A stretch of DNA of 64,000 nucleotides. Source: Ligula intestinalis (lineage: Eukaryota > Platyhelminthes > Cestoda > Diphyllobothriidea > Diphyllobothriidae). The number at the start of each line of letters is the position of its first letter. Position 1 is the stretch's first letter. A program made the position numbers and the translations under genes. Shown here one piece after another: positions 12,471-24,260 of this stretch. The notes beneath the pieces were generated by a model. It saw only the letters and a list, made by a program, of their open reading frames with translations. It was not told where the DNA came from and made no database searches. The stretch covers positions 15,735,726 through 15,799,725 of the forward strand of contig JAYGXS010000002.1 in the NCBI GenBank assembly GCA_036362985.1, read 5' to 3'.

Positions 12471-15400
12471 GAGTGGCAAAGCAAACACCAGGGGTGACGG
12501 TGTCACAGTTGGGAAGAAAACCAGAGCAAAACAAAACGGAGGTGTGTGTGGAAGATATACACGGCAATAGAAAACGGTGGTGGTGGAAGGAGGGAATGAA
12601 AAAAAAACAGGAGAAGAGTGACCATCAGTAAGTTTGGCAAATAAGTATTAATTAGAAATTGCAAAATAATAAAGAAAAAACAATAAACTGATAGACAGAG
12701 AGGTCGTCACCCAAACAACTATCCTCAAAAGAATCTGGTACAAGTTTACGGAACTTATTGCACATGCCTCACGAGTCGTGCAACCAGTGTACTCTCATTC
12801 TGCCTATCTCTGGTGGATGGCAGAGGAGAGCGAAGGTTAGCACAAGTACCAACAGTATGCACAGTGTCTAGCCATGCCAACAGGGGCTGAATGTGAACGG
12901 CGCGGAAAATGTGTCATAAAGAGCAGGACATCGAAGCGTCTGCTTGCTGGATGCCTCCAGCGTCTCGGTTACAATCGATAAGGCAATCGCGAAGCAGGTT
13001 GCAGAAATGCCGTCAGTTGAGGCATGGCACGAATCTGGGGCATGAGGTATCCGCAACATTATGGAAAAAAGTGCACATTCACGTGGCAGGCATTGACCCT
13101 ACTCATTGAAAAAAGGCGATTTCATCGTCGACAGTGGCTATCGATCTCATTCATATTCTATGAGACTATGAGACTTCTATGCGACTTATCCCATGGCATG
13201 GAAATGGACAAACGCGTCTGGACCCCAGCCATTGGACCGAAGTAGGTGGTGGTATTGCCTGTATGAAAGTGCCTACAAGCATCGACAATGTGTATCCCCT
13301 TTATGGGAATTATTTATTTTCCCCGACATTGAGAAACGCAGCGACTTGAGTCCAGTATAAGCACCAGGAGCCGAAATTGTCCACCATGGTGTTGAGACAC
13401 CCCGACAATCAGCGAACAAACAAACTCATCCCGGTTAGAAAAATATGATCTATGAGCGTAAGATATCTCCCTATCTCCGTAGCGCGTGTACAGTAGGTGA
13501 TGTTACTCATACAATACCAACTGAAAGTCTTAAATATAATCTCGGCTAGAAAGGGTTACAGAAATGATATTTAAAGTATATATTATAGTACAGCGAGCGT
13601 CCTATAAACACTACCCTACGAGCAATGATAGTCAATGAGTTCCAGTTCAGTTGCCTCTGGAGAATACGGACACTGAGGTGACAATAGAGGATAACAGGTA
13701 CGGGATACTGGAATGATATTTCAGTCATGTCAACATGCCGACATTTGAATGGGCTTCCTTCCGGTGGTCTACTAAAACCCCGCTCAAAAACTTGTTTGCT
13801 TTGAAACCACAAGATTACTCCCCAACGGCCTCCCTACCATTGCACATGTACATAACGCATCGGCCTGGTCTGTCACTTGCGAATCCTTCGCACAGAGACT
13901 GGTGAACCAGTTCCAGGGGCGCTGGCGTACAGTCACTGCAGTCTTCGTCTCTGTCAACACTACTGACGCACTTTTACACATCGCCTGGGTCTAGTAGGCC
14001 ACATACGTCTCTAGGAAAACCTGCGGTAGAAGGCCACCAGCTACATCACACCGCTATACTCCTCCTCACCAGCTTCTACACCGCAAGTGGCAACGTCAAC
14101 AGTACATAAGATACTATGTGCTTTCCAAAACACCTCCCACTGCAAAGTAAGTTAGAGCTTCGGCTTTTTTGCATGCGACAGATTAACTAGAAGTCATAGT
14201 TTATCGCACAAACTACTGACCCTTTGCCCGATCACGCTATCAGCCCAATTCGCTTCTTGTGTGTTCAGTGGCGATCCGCGGAGTGGGAGTCAGGGGCTGC
14301 TGGTCGACATTCCGTGAGCAATACATCCAGGCAAACCGATATAGGGCCTCTCGCACGGTTTCAGCATGACATAGTGTGCACTCTAAGGTGACATAGGCTG
14401 GGGGTACCACTGCAAGAACGGCCACACCCGAGAAACTGGCTTAGGCTTCATTTCGTTTAACCTTTTGAGATTCTGTATATACCAGCTGAGACAATTCAAT
14501 CGGAGGATAAAGTGGCAATCGGCGCAATCAGTGGTGCCCCCCCCCCCCAGTAAGAAAAAACGACTAGTAATGATTGAAAGAAATCGGCGACGGGACTGAA
14601 ATAATCCGTGCGTAGAGGATTACTACTTACTTTTGTTGAGTAAACATTTTCAGTCGGTTGCCGACCTCGAAAATATCACTACTGACAGTATGTTTATAAA
14701 ATTTTTATTTCCACCGTGCACACCAATGGTTTAACTGATGTTTACCAGTCGAACCCAGAGTGATGCATTCGAAAGCTTGCGGATCTTATTTGCTTGGTGG
14801 CAGCGTACACCCTGCAGTCTGAGAAAAGTGGCAGTCCCAAAAGGCGGCATAAGAGGGATTTAGTTCTACTGTTAGGTATTCAGTCACAATGACCTGCCGT
14901 TTTACGGCAAAGATTTAATATGCAAGTGGCTGAGGGCTTGTTAGGAAAAGCATAGTTCAGAAGCGTGCACGTTAATATGCGACAGCGTAATTTGGATTTG
15001 GTTCTGTTAGTACGGTTCCGGCAGGCATTATGAACGACATTCATCAAGCATGTTGGCCGTTCACAGGATAAAATGTGGTCTGGGGAGGGGGGGGTTGGTT
15101 CTATTTCAGCCTAACAAATTCGTCCGTCGCGAATAAACAGGGGACAAGTGATAATTCAACAAAAAAGGTGTTAATATAACCAGAACCCTAAACAGCTTTC
15201 GCATTATCAAAGATGCATGAAAAATAAAAAGTGGGGAGATTTTTCGCGTGGTACAACGATCCACGGTAACGGGTGGTCTAAACAAGCCCTTGGCATATGC
15301 CATGAAGGGCAGCGTCTTGTTCGTGAACACCCTTGATAAGACGCGATCTCTGAGCAAGAGTGAAGGCGGACGAGTTGCGAAAAATGGCTCACGCAAGGCG

Positions 15401-15754
15401 TTCATAAAAACCTAAACAGGGTCAGCGGCTTCATACGGCAGGAAGTGAATCCTTCTGAGGCCGATTAAAAGTAAGACGTAGTCAAACTCGGTTCTCCCTC
15501 TCCTTCACAAAGTGCTAGCACGCAACCCACCATAAAGTGTGCTCTACTGTCTCGGAAGTGCACCCTGTTTCACTGCCAGCTCTATCGGGGGGCAAAGCTC
15601 TGAGCGCATGGCGCTGCGAGCGAAGCAACGTAAAAGTTAGGGTTTGCTGGAATAACGTGACACCGGCAAATCGACTATGCCTCGAAGGTGTAATTACATG
15701 CAGGACTGACAGAGGTACAGACAGTGACGTAGTTCAGCCCACAAATAAAGAAAC

Positions 15755-16086
15755 ATAAGGCACGTCGATCGCCAAAATCATGGTTTTATTCGTCTGAGAT
15801 TTCGAACTCTTACTGGAGGCCATCGTCAGAGATAAAAGGGTCGACAGTAAAAAACAAGCAACAGATATAAGGGGCACAGGCCTAGGCCTTAGACGAGAAC
15901 TCAGTCAATCGATTTATCGATATGGCGCCGGCACACATAGCCCTGCGCAGGCATCACCGGACTGAAGTCCTTGGTAGTTTATTGACCCCTATGGTTGTTG
16001 CTTATTTTTTCGTTGATGATGGACTCCAGTAAGAGTTCGAGAGTTCAGACGAATAAAACCATAATGCCAGCGACGACGTACCTTAT
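15755..16086. mobile_element. 332-bp inverted-repeat element, second family
   Basis: Inverted arms (about 15755-15835 and 16000-16086) begin ATAAGG(C/T)ACGTCG and contain GGTTTTATTCGTCTGA in the left arm and its complement in the right. The left arm on the minus strand has CTGACGA, stem-loop, GAAAT and then AATAAA; the right arm has a decayed equivalent. No target-site duplication was found. Confidence 0.75.
15790..15832 (-). ncRNA. Hammerhead-like motif, second family
   Basis: On the minus strand TCT, CTGACGA (15823-15829), a short imperfect stem with CAGTAA loop, GAAAT (GAAA at 15800-15803), CTC and AGA; TCT and AGA form a 3-bp stem I. AATAAA follows at 15785-15790. Confidence 0.35.
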
Positions 16087-16379
16087 CCTTCTCTACCTAT
16101 ACAAACACCTGGGATGCGAACATTCGCCTCGATTCGTAATTTATCTCTGGCGGCTGTCAGGCAATCCATTGAACTAACCGGAAAACAAGTTTGCAGTGCT
16201 CTCCTTCGTACATTCTGCCCAAATTTAGCCTATCGTAGCAGTGAAGAAGGTACGGGCGGACGATGTCACAGAAATCAGGGCAGACGGAGGTGGCACCTCC
16301 GACTTTGACCAGACTGTTGGCGATGGAAAGCCTCGGAATGAGAAGAAGATGACTCGATCGCTGGGACAATACTTTGATT

Positions 16380-16418
16380 CGCCTGACGTTTCGAGATCCG
16401 TCGCGGATTCGTCATCAG
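16380..16418 (-). ncRNA. Hammerhead-like motif, left-arm copy
   Basis: On the minus strand CTGATGA (16412-16418), ATCCG-CGA-CGGAT as stem II, then GAAAC (16388-16392) and GTC (16385-16387). Stem I is weaker than in the right arm (two clear pairs). Confidence 0.45.
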
Positions 16419-16583
16419 AGCACAGTAGCAGGTACACGTAGTGTGTTCACAGGAGTTTTGCCGTATAAGACAGTTAAAACTTAAAGTGGGTGCAAGAAAT
16501 CAATAACCGTTCGGTGTAAAAAAAAATCGATAACGGTTTAGTATTGCAAGAAATTATCTGTACCTGCTAACGCGCTGTGATTA

Positions 16584-16627
16584 TGTCTCTGATGATGAAT
16601 CCGCGACGGATATCGAAACGTCAGGCG
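16584..16627 (+). ncRNA. Hammerhead-ribozyme-like motif with consensus core
   Basis: CTGATGA (16589-16595) and GAAAC-GTC (16615-16622) match the catalytic core and cleavage triplet. Between them GA/TC and TCCG/CGGA form stem II with a small bulge and a CGA loop. TGTCT (16584-16588) pairs with AGGCG (16623-16627) as stem I with two G-U wobbles. It lies in the right arm of the 16335-16673 element. Confidence 0.55.
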
Positions 16628-19600
16628 AATACAAGCATTGTCCCAGCGATCGAGTCGTCTTCTTCGCAATTCCTTCTTGGGACTAGCATGTTCGCTTGTA
16701 TTAGCCTTGGAACGTCATACTAGAGCTGTCATAAGTAATCGAATAGACAAAGCAGATAGAGTGGATTGACCACTACATCTGAATCTAATAGCATTTCTAG
16801 ATGTTGGTTCGGAATTAACTGGATATGCTTGAATGTGAAGCGAAACCGCGAAGCTCACCGAAACTTCTATAATTTTAACTGCCAACTTTTTTTGAAAAAA
16901 AAACAGGATTTAAGAAGTTGTTGGGTCGTGTAATTTGAAGTTGCGCGCCAGGTTATACGGAAATGTAACATGAAAAAAAGGGGGGGAAGCTTTCAGGGAA
17001 GGTTTGTTGCCGCCACCGCCACCACTGTTCCGTCTGAGACAATTTTTCAGTCTCAAAAATAATGTACAGCTAAAGCGCTGGTCGTGCAACGATGGCGCAT
17101 CGCGCGTACAGAGAGCAATAAAAATGAACAACAACGCGAGTGACTTTCACAGTAGCTGCGGCGGTCAAACAACACTCTCTCCCATAAAATTTTAAAGAAC
17201 CGCGCTGGGTGCCACATGCAAAAAAACGTAGCATCCAGGTATGAGTGACGATAACATTGAAAGCACGCCAGACACCCAAAGCAGTACCAGCATTAAGCGA
17301 ATAAGTGAGGCACCCATGATTTTATAACAAACCCAGGTTTCAGAGCCTAGTCTTAGCATGGTTTCAGCGAGGGTTTTGTTCCGACATTAGAGCACAAAAT
17401 TGTCTTGTCCGAGATTTCATTGAATTGTACGAACGAAAACGTCCAACAGAACTATGTCGGTTCGGCCAGTCAGATTAGAGGCACTATCTCGGCTGAAAAA
17501 GTCATCGCCTATTCGCCTGAACTATGAAGAGCAAAAAAGGTCGTACAGAAGCATGTCCCGTTGTCATATCGGATGTACCACCCATTAACTGGATTTGGCA
17601 GGAAGGGCACATTCAAAGTCACCACACACAGTGCAAGACAGAAGACCACACAACATGTTGAATACTAACCAACCCAATCGAAATTCAACCGAGTGAGCCC
17701 TCAATGACACAAGCGGTTCAGCGGCTTAGATCGGTGTTTAAGTTAGGCAGACCATTTCCCCACTACTGAAGTGTGTTTTTAGTCTTGGACCAGCACTGAA
17801 AGAAAAACGGCTCACAAGGGCTGGTCGAGAAATAATAGCTTTGGAAAGACGGCACACCCGAGGGACGTACCTAGCGCCACAACTCGATAACAAGAAAACG
17901 CCATGAACGAGAAGAACGATAACTGAAACACCCGGGCTCAAAAATATATGAAATTGAGGTCATAAGTATCCATACGGTACGATAAAAGTGAGTGAAAAAA
18001 GAAAACGAAATAAAACAAAATAGAGCTCGTGTCTCACAGAGTCAATGCACTAGGCGGGGGAGAGGGTAAGCGTACTCATCGAACGAACAGATGAGTTGCA
18101 ATTGAATATTTCTACATAACCAGCATCAAACGGGCCTCTTTTTGTACAGGGGGCAGGGGAGGAATCTACATCAACAGTGGCTTCAGTATCTCTACGGGCG
18201 GACAAAAAATAGGTCAAAAGCACCCTCAAAAATTGAAGGCTAAAAAGAACGACGAGGAAGAGGAGGAGAACTAACAAAACTGAGATCGTACGAGTTCTGT
18301 CTGTGTGGGAAGGGGGGGGGGACAAAAGGAGGTAGGAAAGGAGGTAGGAAAGGAAAACATAGAACACACAAACACACGCAGACAGATGACTTAAGAGGGA
18401 AATAACCGGCAAACGAAAATTGAGGTGAGCTGAAGAAGCAGAAGCACGCAGGTGAGAACGAACAGATTAACAATGGCCTGAGACGTGTGTGAAGTATCAA
18501 CAATGGAACCTGGACGAAGGTGCAGGAGAGAAGAAGGCGGGAACAGTAGGGCGGAAAGAAGTGAGGATACGGGGTTAAAGGTTGGCTAACATACATAAGG
18601 TATAGTACACGCAACTTAAAAGTCAAAAAAAGCTGACATCGAGTGCACACAACCCCTAAACTACTAGAAATATAAACGAGTTGGTAGAAATGCTGGGGTT
18701 AACGCATTCACTTGCTACTTTTAACAATCATCGGTAATAGGGAAAACGAATTGAGGCTGTATGGTTTGGGCGCTGTAAGGTGAGAGACAGGAGAGTTATG
18801 ATTAAGGCTATCGAATTGCAGATATAGCCAGTGAGCGTGAGGGATGAAACAGCGGATCTGTGGCAGGAGTCGGTAGACTGGTGCCCTCATTTTCTAGTGG
18901 TTTGGCTGGAAGCAGTCGATTCTATGCATTCTTTGGCATTAATAATGCACGTGAGGTTAACAGAAGCTAAGAACAGTTACCGCTCTAGTGCAGAGATTAT
19001 CATAGGCACTTTCTGAAGGTCATCACGACAACTCCCATGATATTCCATTTGAGCTGATCTCTGTTTCTAAGTGAGAACTACAAAGGACTATGGATTTTGC
19101 TGTGAGCTAGTCAGCCTACTATGGTGAGTCTCAAAGCTCCTAGTACCCTAGCTGAATAATGGTCTAAAAGTATCTCCGAGTGGAATGCTGTAAAGAACCT
19201 GGTGTTGTTGTTATTTCAGTAGGGAACTTGTGGCTTATGTCAGCACTCCTCTTGGGATGACATTGGGTAATGTGTTACAGCACCGCTTTTCCTAAATGGT
19301 ACGAGCTGCCTCTATGCAAGCAAATCTAAGTCACCTACTCTGTTATCAATTTCCTATGTTTTTTTGTTCAAATTGCATGCATCAGGAGGTCCCTCCAAAA
19401 TCCATTGAATACCAGCAACAGTCGTTTGTTCTCAAATACATCTTCGGTGCACTAGACAAAGGCAGAGTGGAGGAGTGTCCTGGAGGAACACCTTTTGGGG
19501 TCATCCGAATCACTGCTCCAAAGTGAGGGAAATTTACGGCGTCTTTTCTGTCAAAACTAGTTGCAGGACTCATATTCTTCAACTTTTTGATATGCATTCA

Positions 19601-19763
19601 CGCACGCATAACAGGGAATCGCTGGTAGAAGTGACTATGTGGGTTGGGAACCACAGGAGGCGCGCCTACGAACCACGTTCCCACCCGCCCTCCTGGCGGC
19701 CAAGGTCTGCTACACCCATCTCCCTACGTTGGATCAACTCTCCCCTCCACCCAATCCGTGTTT

Positions 19764-19992
19764 TTGATGACGGAATAGCCCCTCCCGGCTACGCTGCTCC
19801 AACTCCTCCTCCTCGCGGCCGGAATTGAGGCCAACCCTGGACCTCTCTGATACTGCAAGTTCTGCCAAGTCCATCTGGGCCGCCGCGACTGGTCTGTACG
19901 TTGCGGCTCCTGCAATGGTTGGTGCCATCTCCACCGCAGTGGCCTCGCCACGACTGCCGATTGGTCGCCCACCTTCGCATGTCCCAGCTATC
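19764..19992 (+). pseudogene. Broken N-terminal ORF: 2A-like motif plus PHD finger
   Basis: The frame reads L-L-L-L-A-A-G-I-E-A-N-P-G-P at about 19806-19844, then an in-frame TGA where the sister copy has Trp. The PHD-type C4HC3 finger follows, but one Cys after the His is Arg and one of the last pair is Tyr, so it could not bind zinc normally. An in-frame TAG also lies upstream, three codons after the ATG that corresponds to 29851. It is read here as a decayed copy of the ORF that is open at 29851-30181. Confidence 0.8.
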
Positions 19993-20070
19993 CCGTGCCC
20001 CCACCGATCTCCATGCCTCCAGCCCGTCCTGTCCTGGACCCAAATCCTCTGGTCTCCGACCTTGCCTCAC

Positions 20071-22476
20071 CACCTGGTCTTAAGATCTTACAATTCAAGG
20101 CCAACGGCCTCCTTGGAAAGCTTGACCAGCTCCTGGCCTTCATGCACTCGCACAGCATAGCTGTGGCGGCTATCCAAGAGACAAAGTGGTCTAAAAGGTG
20201 CTAGGTGACTTCAACGCCCCCCATGACCTGTGGTGCTCTAACTTGGCAGCCGACCCCCGAGGAGAAGCTCTAGCTGATGAAATAGAACACGCCCCCTTTG
20301 CCGTTCTCAACGAGAACAGCCAAACGCGGCTCCCGACCAACGGCGCCTTCAGCTCGCCCGATGTTTCCCTCGCCAGTCTCAGTCTGGTAGCCTCCACCAC
20401 GCGGAACACGGAAATCAGCCTGGGTAGCGACCACCTCCCCATTGTGCTCGAATTGGCCACCGCCGCCGAGCGTATCAAGGCCCCCAACCGGCACTTCATT
20501 AATTTCAAGAAAGCCAATTGGGCAGCGTTCACGACCGAATGCGAAGCCACATGGCGGAGCGAGCCCTTCGTCGACTACTCCTGGCAGCAGCAAGTCACCA
20601 CATCCCTAACGGCCGCATTCCCTTTCTTCATCCTAACTATCCGCCCGAAGCCTCCCGCCTGGAACGAGAACGAGACGAAATACGAGCGCGTGATGCCAGT
20701 GACCCGCGCTTGGCGAACTGAATGGCTTAATCACTAAGACTATCAACGATGGCAAACGCCAAGGCTGGCATGAACTAATTTCAGATTGCAATTTCAGCGG
20801 CAACTCAGCTGCCACTTGGAAGCTTTTACGCAACCTGACCAAACCCCGGGCTGATACATCAAACCAGTCTATTAGCTTTGGGGACGGCAAGTTCATTTTC
20901 AACAACGGTAAGATCGCCGCAAAGATGAGCAAGCTGTTCTCGCCCCGCTCGGCGCCCAGTCCCAAAAGCCAGCGCCCCCTTCTTCGCCTCCTCCATAAAG
21001 CCCCGCCCCCAGACATTTCCTTTTCGGCTGATGCCATCCTCACCGTCGTCAAGAAAATGGGAGCTTCGAAAGCCTTAGGACCAGATGGTCTGGCGCCTAT
21101 CCATGTGCGCCACATCGGCCCGAAGGTGGCTGCCTACCTTGCCGCCCTCTTCAACATTTCACTGGGAACTTCAATCATCCCTGATTGCTGGCGCCAGTCG
21201 ATCAGAAACCCCCTGGTCAAAGCGGGCAATAACTCCAGCCTAGCGACCTTTTATCGCCCAATTGCCCTCCTCAGTCCATTGGCGAAGATACTGGAACGGC
21301 TCATCCACCCAATTCGAGAGCACCCACTCCCCCCGGGCACCTGTGCAAGTGGTATCCTACGCAGACGATGCTACGTTCTTCTGCCGGCACCATGACATCG
21401 ATCAGGCTGCACAGCTCCTCACGGAGTTCATGTCTGTTGTCGAAAACTTCCTCATCCAGCGCGGAATGACGATCTGGGCAGCCAAGTCATCTGCAACTGT
21501 TTTTACGCTTGATCTGAAGGAGTTCAATCGTCATCCGGTCATCACCGTCAATGGGGCGTCCTTACCGCTCGTCCGCAAGCCCAAACTCCTTGGTGTGCGT
21601 TTTGATCCGCTTTTCACGTTCGCAGACCAAGCCAGGGATACCGCAAGCAAAATAAGCCGCTGCACCAAGGTCCTCAAGGCTCTAGCAGGCACATCTTAGG
21701 GCTGCGCGAAAGAGACTTTGTTGACTGCCTCCAAGGCGCTGGCCAAGCAGCACCTCACTTAAGCGGCATTAATCTGGTCTTCTACGATGAGCTCTTCCAG
21801 CCTCCACCGCCTCCAGTCGGCACAGAACGCTGCCCTCCACACGATCACGGGTTGCTATAAAATGTCGCCTATAGATCATCGTCATGCGGAGGCTTCTCTT
21901 CTACCCGTCGCCCATCACAACACTTTCCTTAGCCAGCAGTTCTGGTGGAGTTGTTCGCAACCCGGCCATCCCAATCATCACCGTTGCACCGCTCCCAAGC
22001 CCTGCCGCAACGTCCGGCCGTCTATTCGAGCACTCCACAAGGAAGCTGTTGCCTCGTCTCTCGCGGATCTACCTGTTGATAGCTCTGCCACCAAGACAGG
22101 CTTCCAGCGTCTCCACCAGAGAGTCGTTGTCGAGGAGAAACGAGGTTAACGTCCCCCGGTCCTTTTGGGTGGCTATCCACCTCCGATTGCAGCCTCGGAA
22201 CGACATCTCCCGAGGGTCACTCACTGTACCCTGGCGCAGCTACGCAGTGGCTACTGCATGCTCCTTCGCCAGTACCAGCACCGGCTCGACCCATCCATAC
22301 CCGACTGCTGTCCCGACTGCGGCGTCTCGCCGCATGACTGCCGTCATCTGTTCGCCTGCAGTTCTCGGCCAGGCACCCACCTCACTCCCGCGGACCTGTG
22401 GCTCAAGCCGGTCGAGGTTGCGGCTTTTCTCCGTCTCCCAACTACTCCCAGTTTGGATTCCGGCGGGGATTCCTGA
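20071..22476 (+). pseudogene. Broken endonuclease-reverse transcriptase ORF of the CR1-like element
   Basis: The N-terminal endonuclease block (L-K-I-L-Q-F near 20080, A-A-I-Q-E-T near 20170) jumps straight to its C-terminal motifs G-D-F-N-A (20203) and S-D-H-L-P-I (20427), so the middle is deleted. Reverse transcriptase follows with G-P-D-G-L (about 21080) and Y-R-P-I (about 21252). It then jumps to S-Y-A-D-D (YADD at 21358-21369), so the palm is also internally deleted. The tail, around 22165-22476, has C-P-D-C-G-V-S-P-H-D-C-R-H-L-F-A-C and ends L-D-S-G-G-D-S before the stop. Several frame changes separate these pieces. The order EN, RT, Cys/His tail is typical of CR1/L2-group elements, which nick target DNA and prime reverse transcription there. 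Confidence 0.87.
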
Positions 22477-22521
22477 TCCAACTGTGGGCTACGACACACA
22501 CACACACACACACAGACACAC

Positions 22522-22691
22522 TATGCGGGTTCCAGAAAGCAGTTTAGAAAAAGAAGATGCAACCACTGCAACAAAAGTTTTATTTTCCTGACGTCTCGGA
22601 TTTCGTCGGGAATCCTTATCTGCCCATGACGGCGAGTATCCTACCATTTCCCACGATTAAGGATTCCCGACGGAATCCGAAAAGTCAGGGA
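22522..22691. mobile_element. Truncated foldback of the same family as 37586-37847
   Basis: The left arm has the shared AGAAGATGC...GTTTTATTTTCCTGACGT sequence. The partial right arm has GGATTCC-CGAC-GGAATCC and stops after GTCAGGG. The CR1-like element at 19646-22519 is inserted in its left end. Confidence 0.72.
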
Positions 22692-24109
22692 ATTGCTGTG
22701 TTGAGACATTGAATATAAATTTTGTATCGGGAAAAGTTTTTCGGAATACGGTGGAAAGATCCCGTACGTTGCTTTCGAGGTAGTTTCGAGGAAGTTTATA
22801 ACTCAGAGATCCAAGAAAGCAAATATTTGGAAATATATTTCCGAAAGAGCCATATAGTATATTTCCAAATGATTTGGCCTAATGATTGTAATGATGCGAG
22901 TACAACCCAGTACTTAGACCCCTAAAGAGTAACCAAAATCAAAAAAATCTGAAGTTTCTGATCATCAAAAGAGCCATATATGGCTCGCAAGCCATGGGTT
23001 GCCGACCTCGGAGGTAGTCAATTGTCGGGAAGACGATTATTTTTCTACTTGGCGGAAGCAAGGCCCAAATATTGGTAAGTTGTTCAAGCGAGTGTGCATC
23101 GTGGTCTTTAAAGACAAAACTGCTTCAGAATATTCCCCATTAGAAGAATGATCAGCACATTCTACAAGTGCGCAATGGCGCATTCAGTAGCCAACAAAAC
23201 AGAGACTAAGCTTAAAGAATTGAATTAATGAAAACGGGCGTTAGGTACTGAAATTGTATGAAAGATTTCAGGAGTAAGTATCAGTACTAGCAAGAGCTGA
23301 AAGTTTCCTAACAATCCTACAGCAATCATGCGAACCAAGACTAGGGAATGGTTCTACTTTTTCTGACCTTAAGCTACCACTAGAGCTCCCTGCCTCATCT
23401 ACGAACGACTCGCCTTCCACATTCACGGAAAGATTAGACAAACAAACGATCCCATGTAACGCTCAATAAACTAATGGTTACGGATGAAGATGGCCAAAAA
23501 TGCGGTATACTTACTGCCCCTACAACGATCTGCGCTGAACCGAAACGAGAACCAAATTTGGGTACGTCACGCAGTAACCAGACCGCGCAGAGCAAACTTA
23601 TTCGATATCAAATGCCGCACATGGGGGAACGTAATGACATGTTTAGGTGCAGGCTTCGTATTAGTCACTTGCTAACGTTCTCAGCACTGAACTGCTGGTA
23701 TACACGACTGGGGCATGACAGAGAAAAACGAGAGGGACGATAATTCGATCCGAATTTCGGCATATTCGAACCTATAAGAAGGTGATACATTTACATTTAT
23801 CACGACGTGCTTCGTCGTGGCCTTGAAGGTTGCGAACAGACGAGGTAACTCAGTCCTTGCGATCTGTTAGTCAGTCAGTACTGTGTGTCTGCGGGGAGAC
23901 TGGCTGGCGGACGGAGTGTCAGCCTCAATGGCTCCGCCTGGCTGTGACCTTTGTCGCGCTGTCATGCATATGGGATCTGAACTGCTCACATGAAGGCCTG
24001 CGCGGACTCTATAGTGAGCTCCAGGGCACAAAGTGACATTGCTGTTCCTTCACCATATCGCTGAGTCACCTACTATCATATATCTGGTCGCAACCGACAA
24101 AAGCAAAGA

Positions 24110-24260
24110 ACCCGTAGTGCAATAAGAGTGCTGTGTTCCATAACCAAAGTCCCGGGTTCGAATCTCGAGTGATCCACACCTGGGATTGAGTATGACGGCC
24201 TGATGACTGCTAATAAGCCAGAAATGGACATTTCGGTCTCCCTCGTCTTTGAGAGTTCCA
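24110..24260 (+). repeat. tRNA-derived SINE
   Basis: B box CCCGGGTTCGAATCTCG at 24151-24167. The tail ends GGTCTCCCTCGTCTTTG, shared with the SINE tails at 40237-40260 (minus) and 40470-40500. Confidence 0.6.

Larger units (their letters stand above)
16335..16673. mobile_element. 339-bp inverted-repeat element with hammerhead-like cores in both arms
   Basis: Arms 16335-16435 and 16560-16673 are inverted copies about 100 bp long. They share GACTCGATCGCTGGGACAAT near the outer ends and GCAGGTAC at the inner ends. The centre has no coding capacity. Each arm, read toward its outer end, contains CTGATGA, a stem-loop and GAAACGTC. No clear target-site duplication was seen. A half copy lies at about 53660-53900. 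Confidence 0.8.
19646..22519 (+). mobile_element. CR1-like non-LTR retrotransposon, both ends present, internally deleted
   Basis: The element starts GGGAACCACAG, the same 5' end as the copy at 29732, and ends GGGCTACGA followed by a CA repeat, like the other 3' ends at 33945, 38163 and 62612. It is flanked by ACTATGTGGGTT (19634-19645) and ACTATGCGGGTT (22520-22531), a 12-bp target-site duplication with one mismatch. In order it carries a 2A-like motif, a damaged PHD finger, an AP-type endonuclease missing its middle, a reverse transcriptase missing its middle, and a Cys/His-rich C-terminal block. A stop directly after the 2A motif (TGA at 19848) and several frameshifts make it inactive. It is inserted into the arm of a foldback element, so it is younger than that element. 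Confidence 0.88.

Noticed and set aside
12256..12567. Pro-rich minus-strand open frame
   Set aside because: It is the translation of the poly-G tracts; same reason.
18050..18650. Hydrophobic Leu/Phe/Ser-rich minus-strand frames that look like membrane proteins
   Set aside because: The minus strand is a long pyrimidine-rich tract, which gives Leu, Phe and Ser in any frame; two overlapping frames look equally hydrophobic.
20633..21115. 160-residue minus-strand frame
   Set aside because: It is antisense to the reverse transcriptase region of the CR1-like element.
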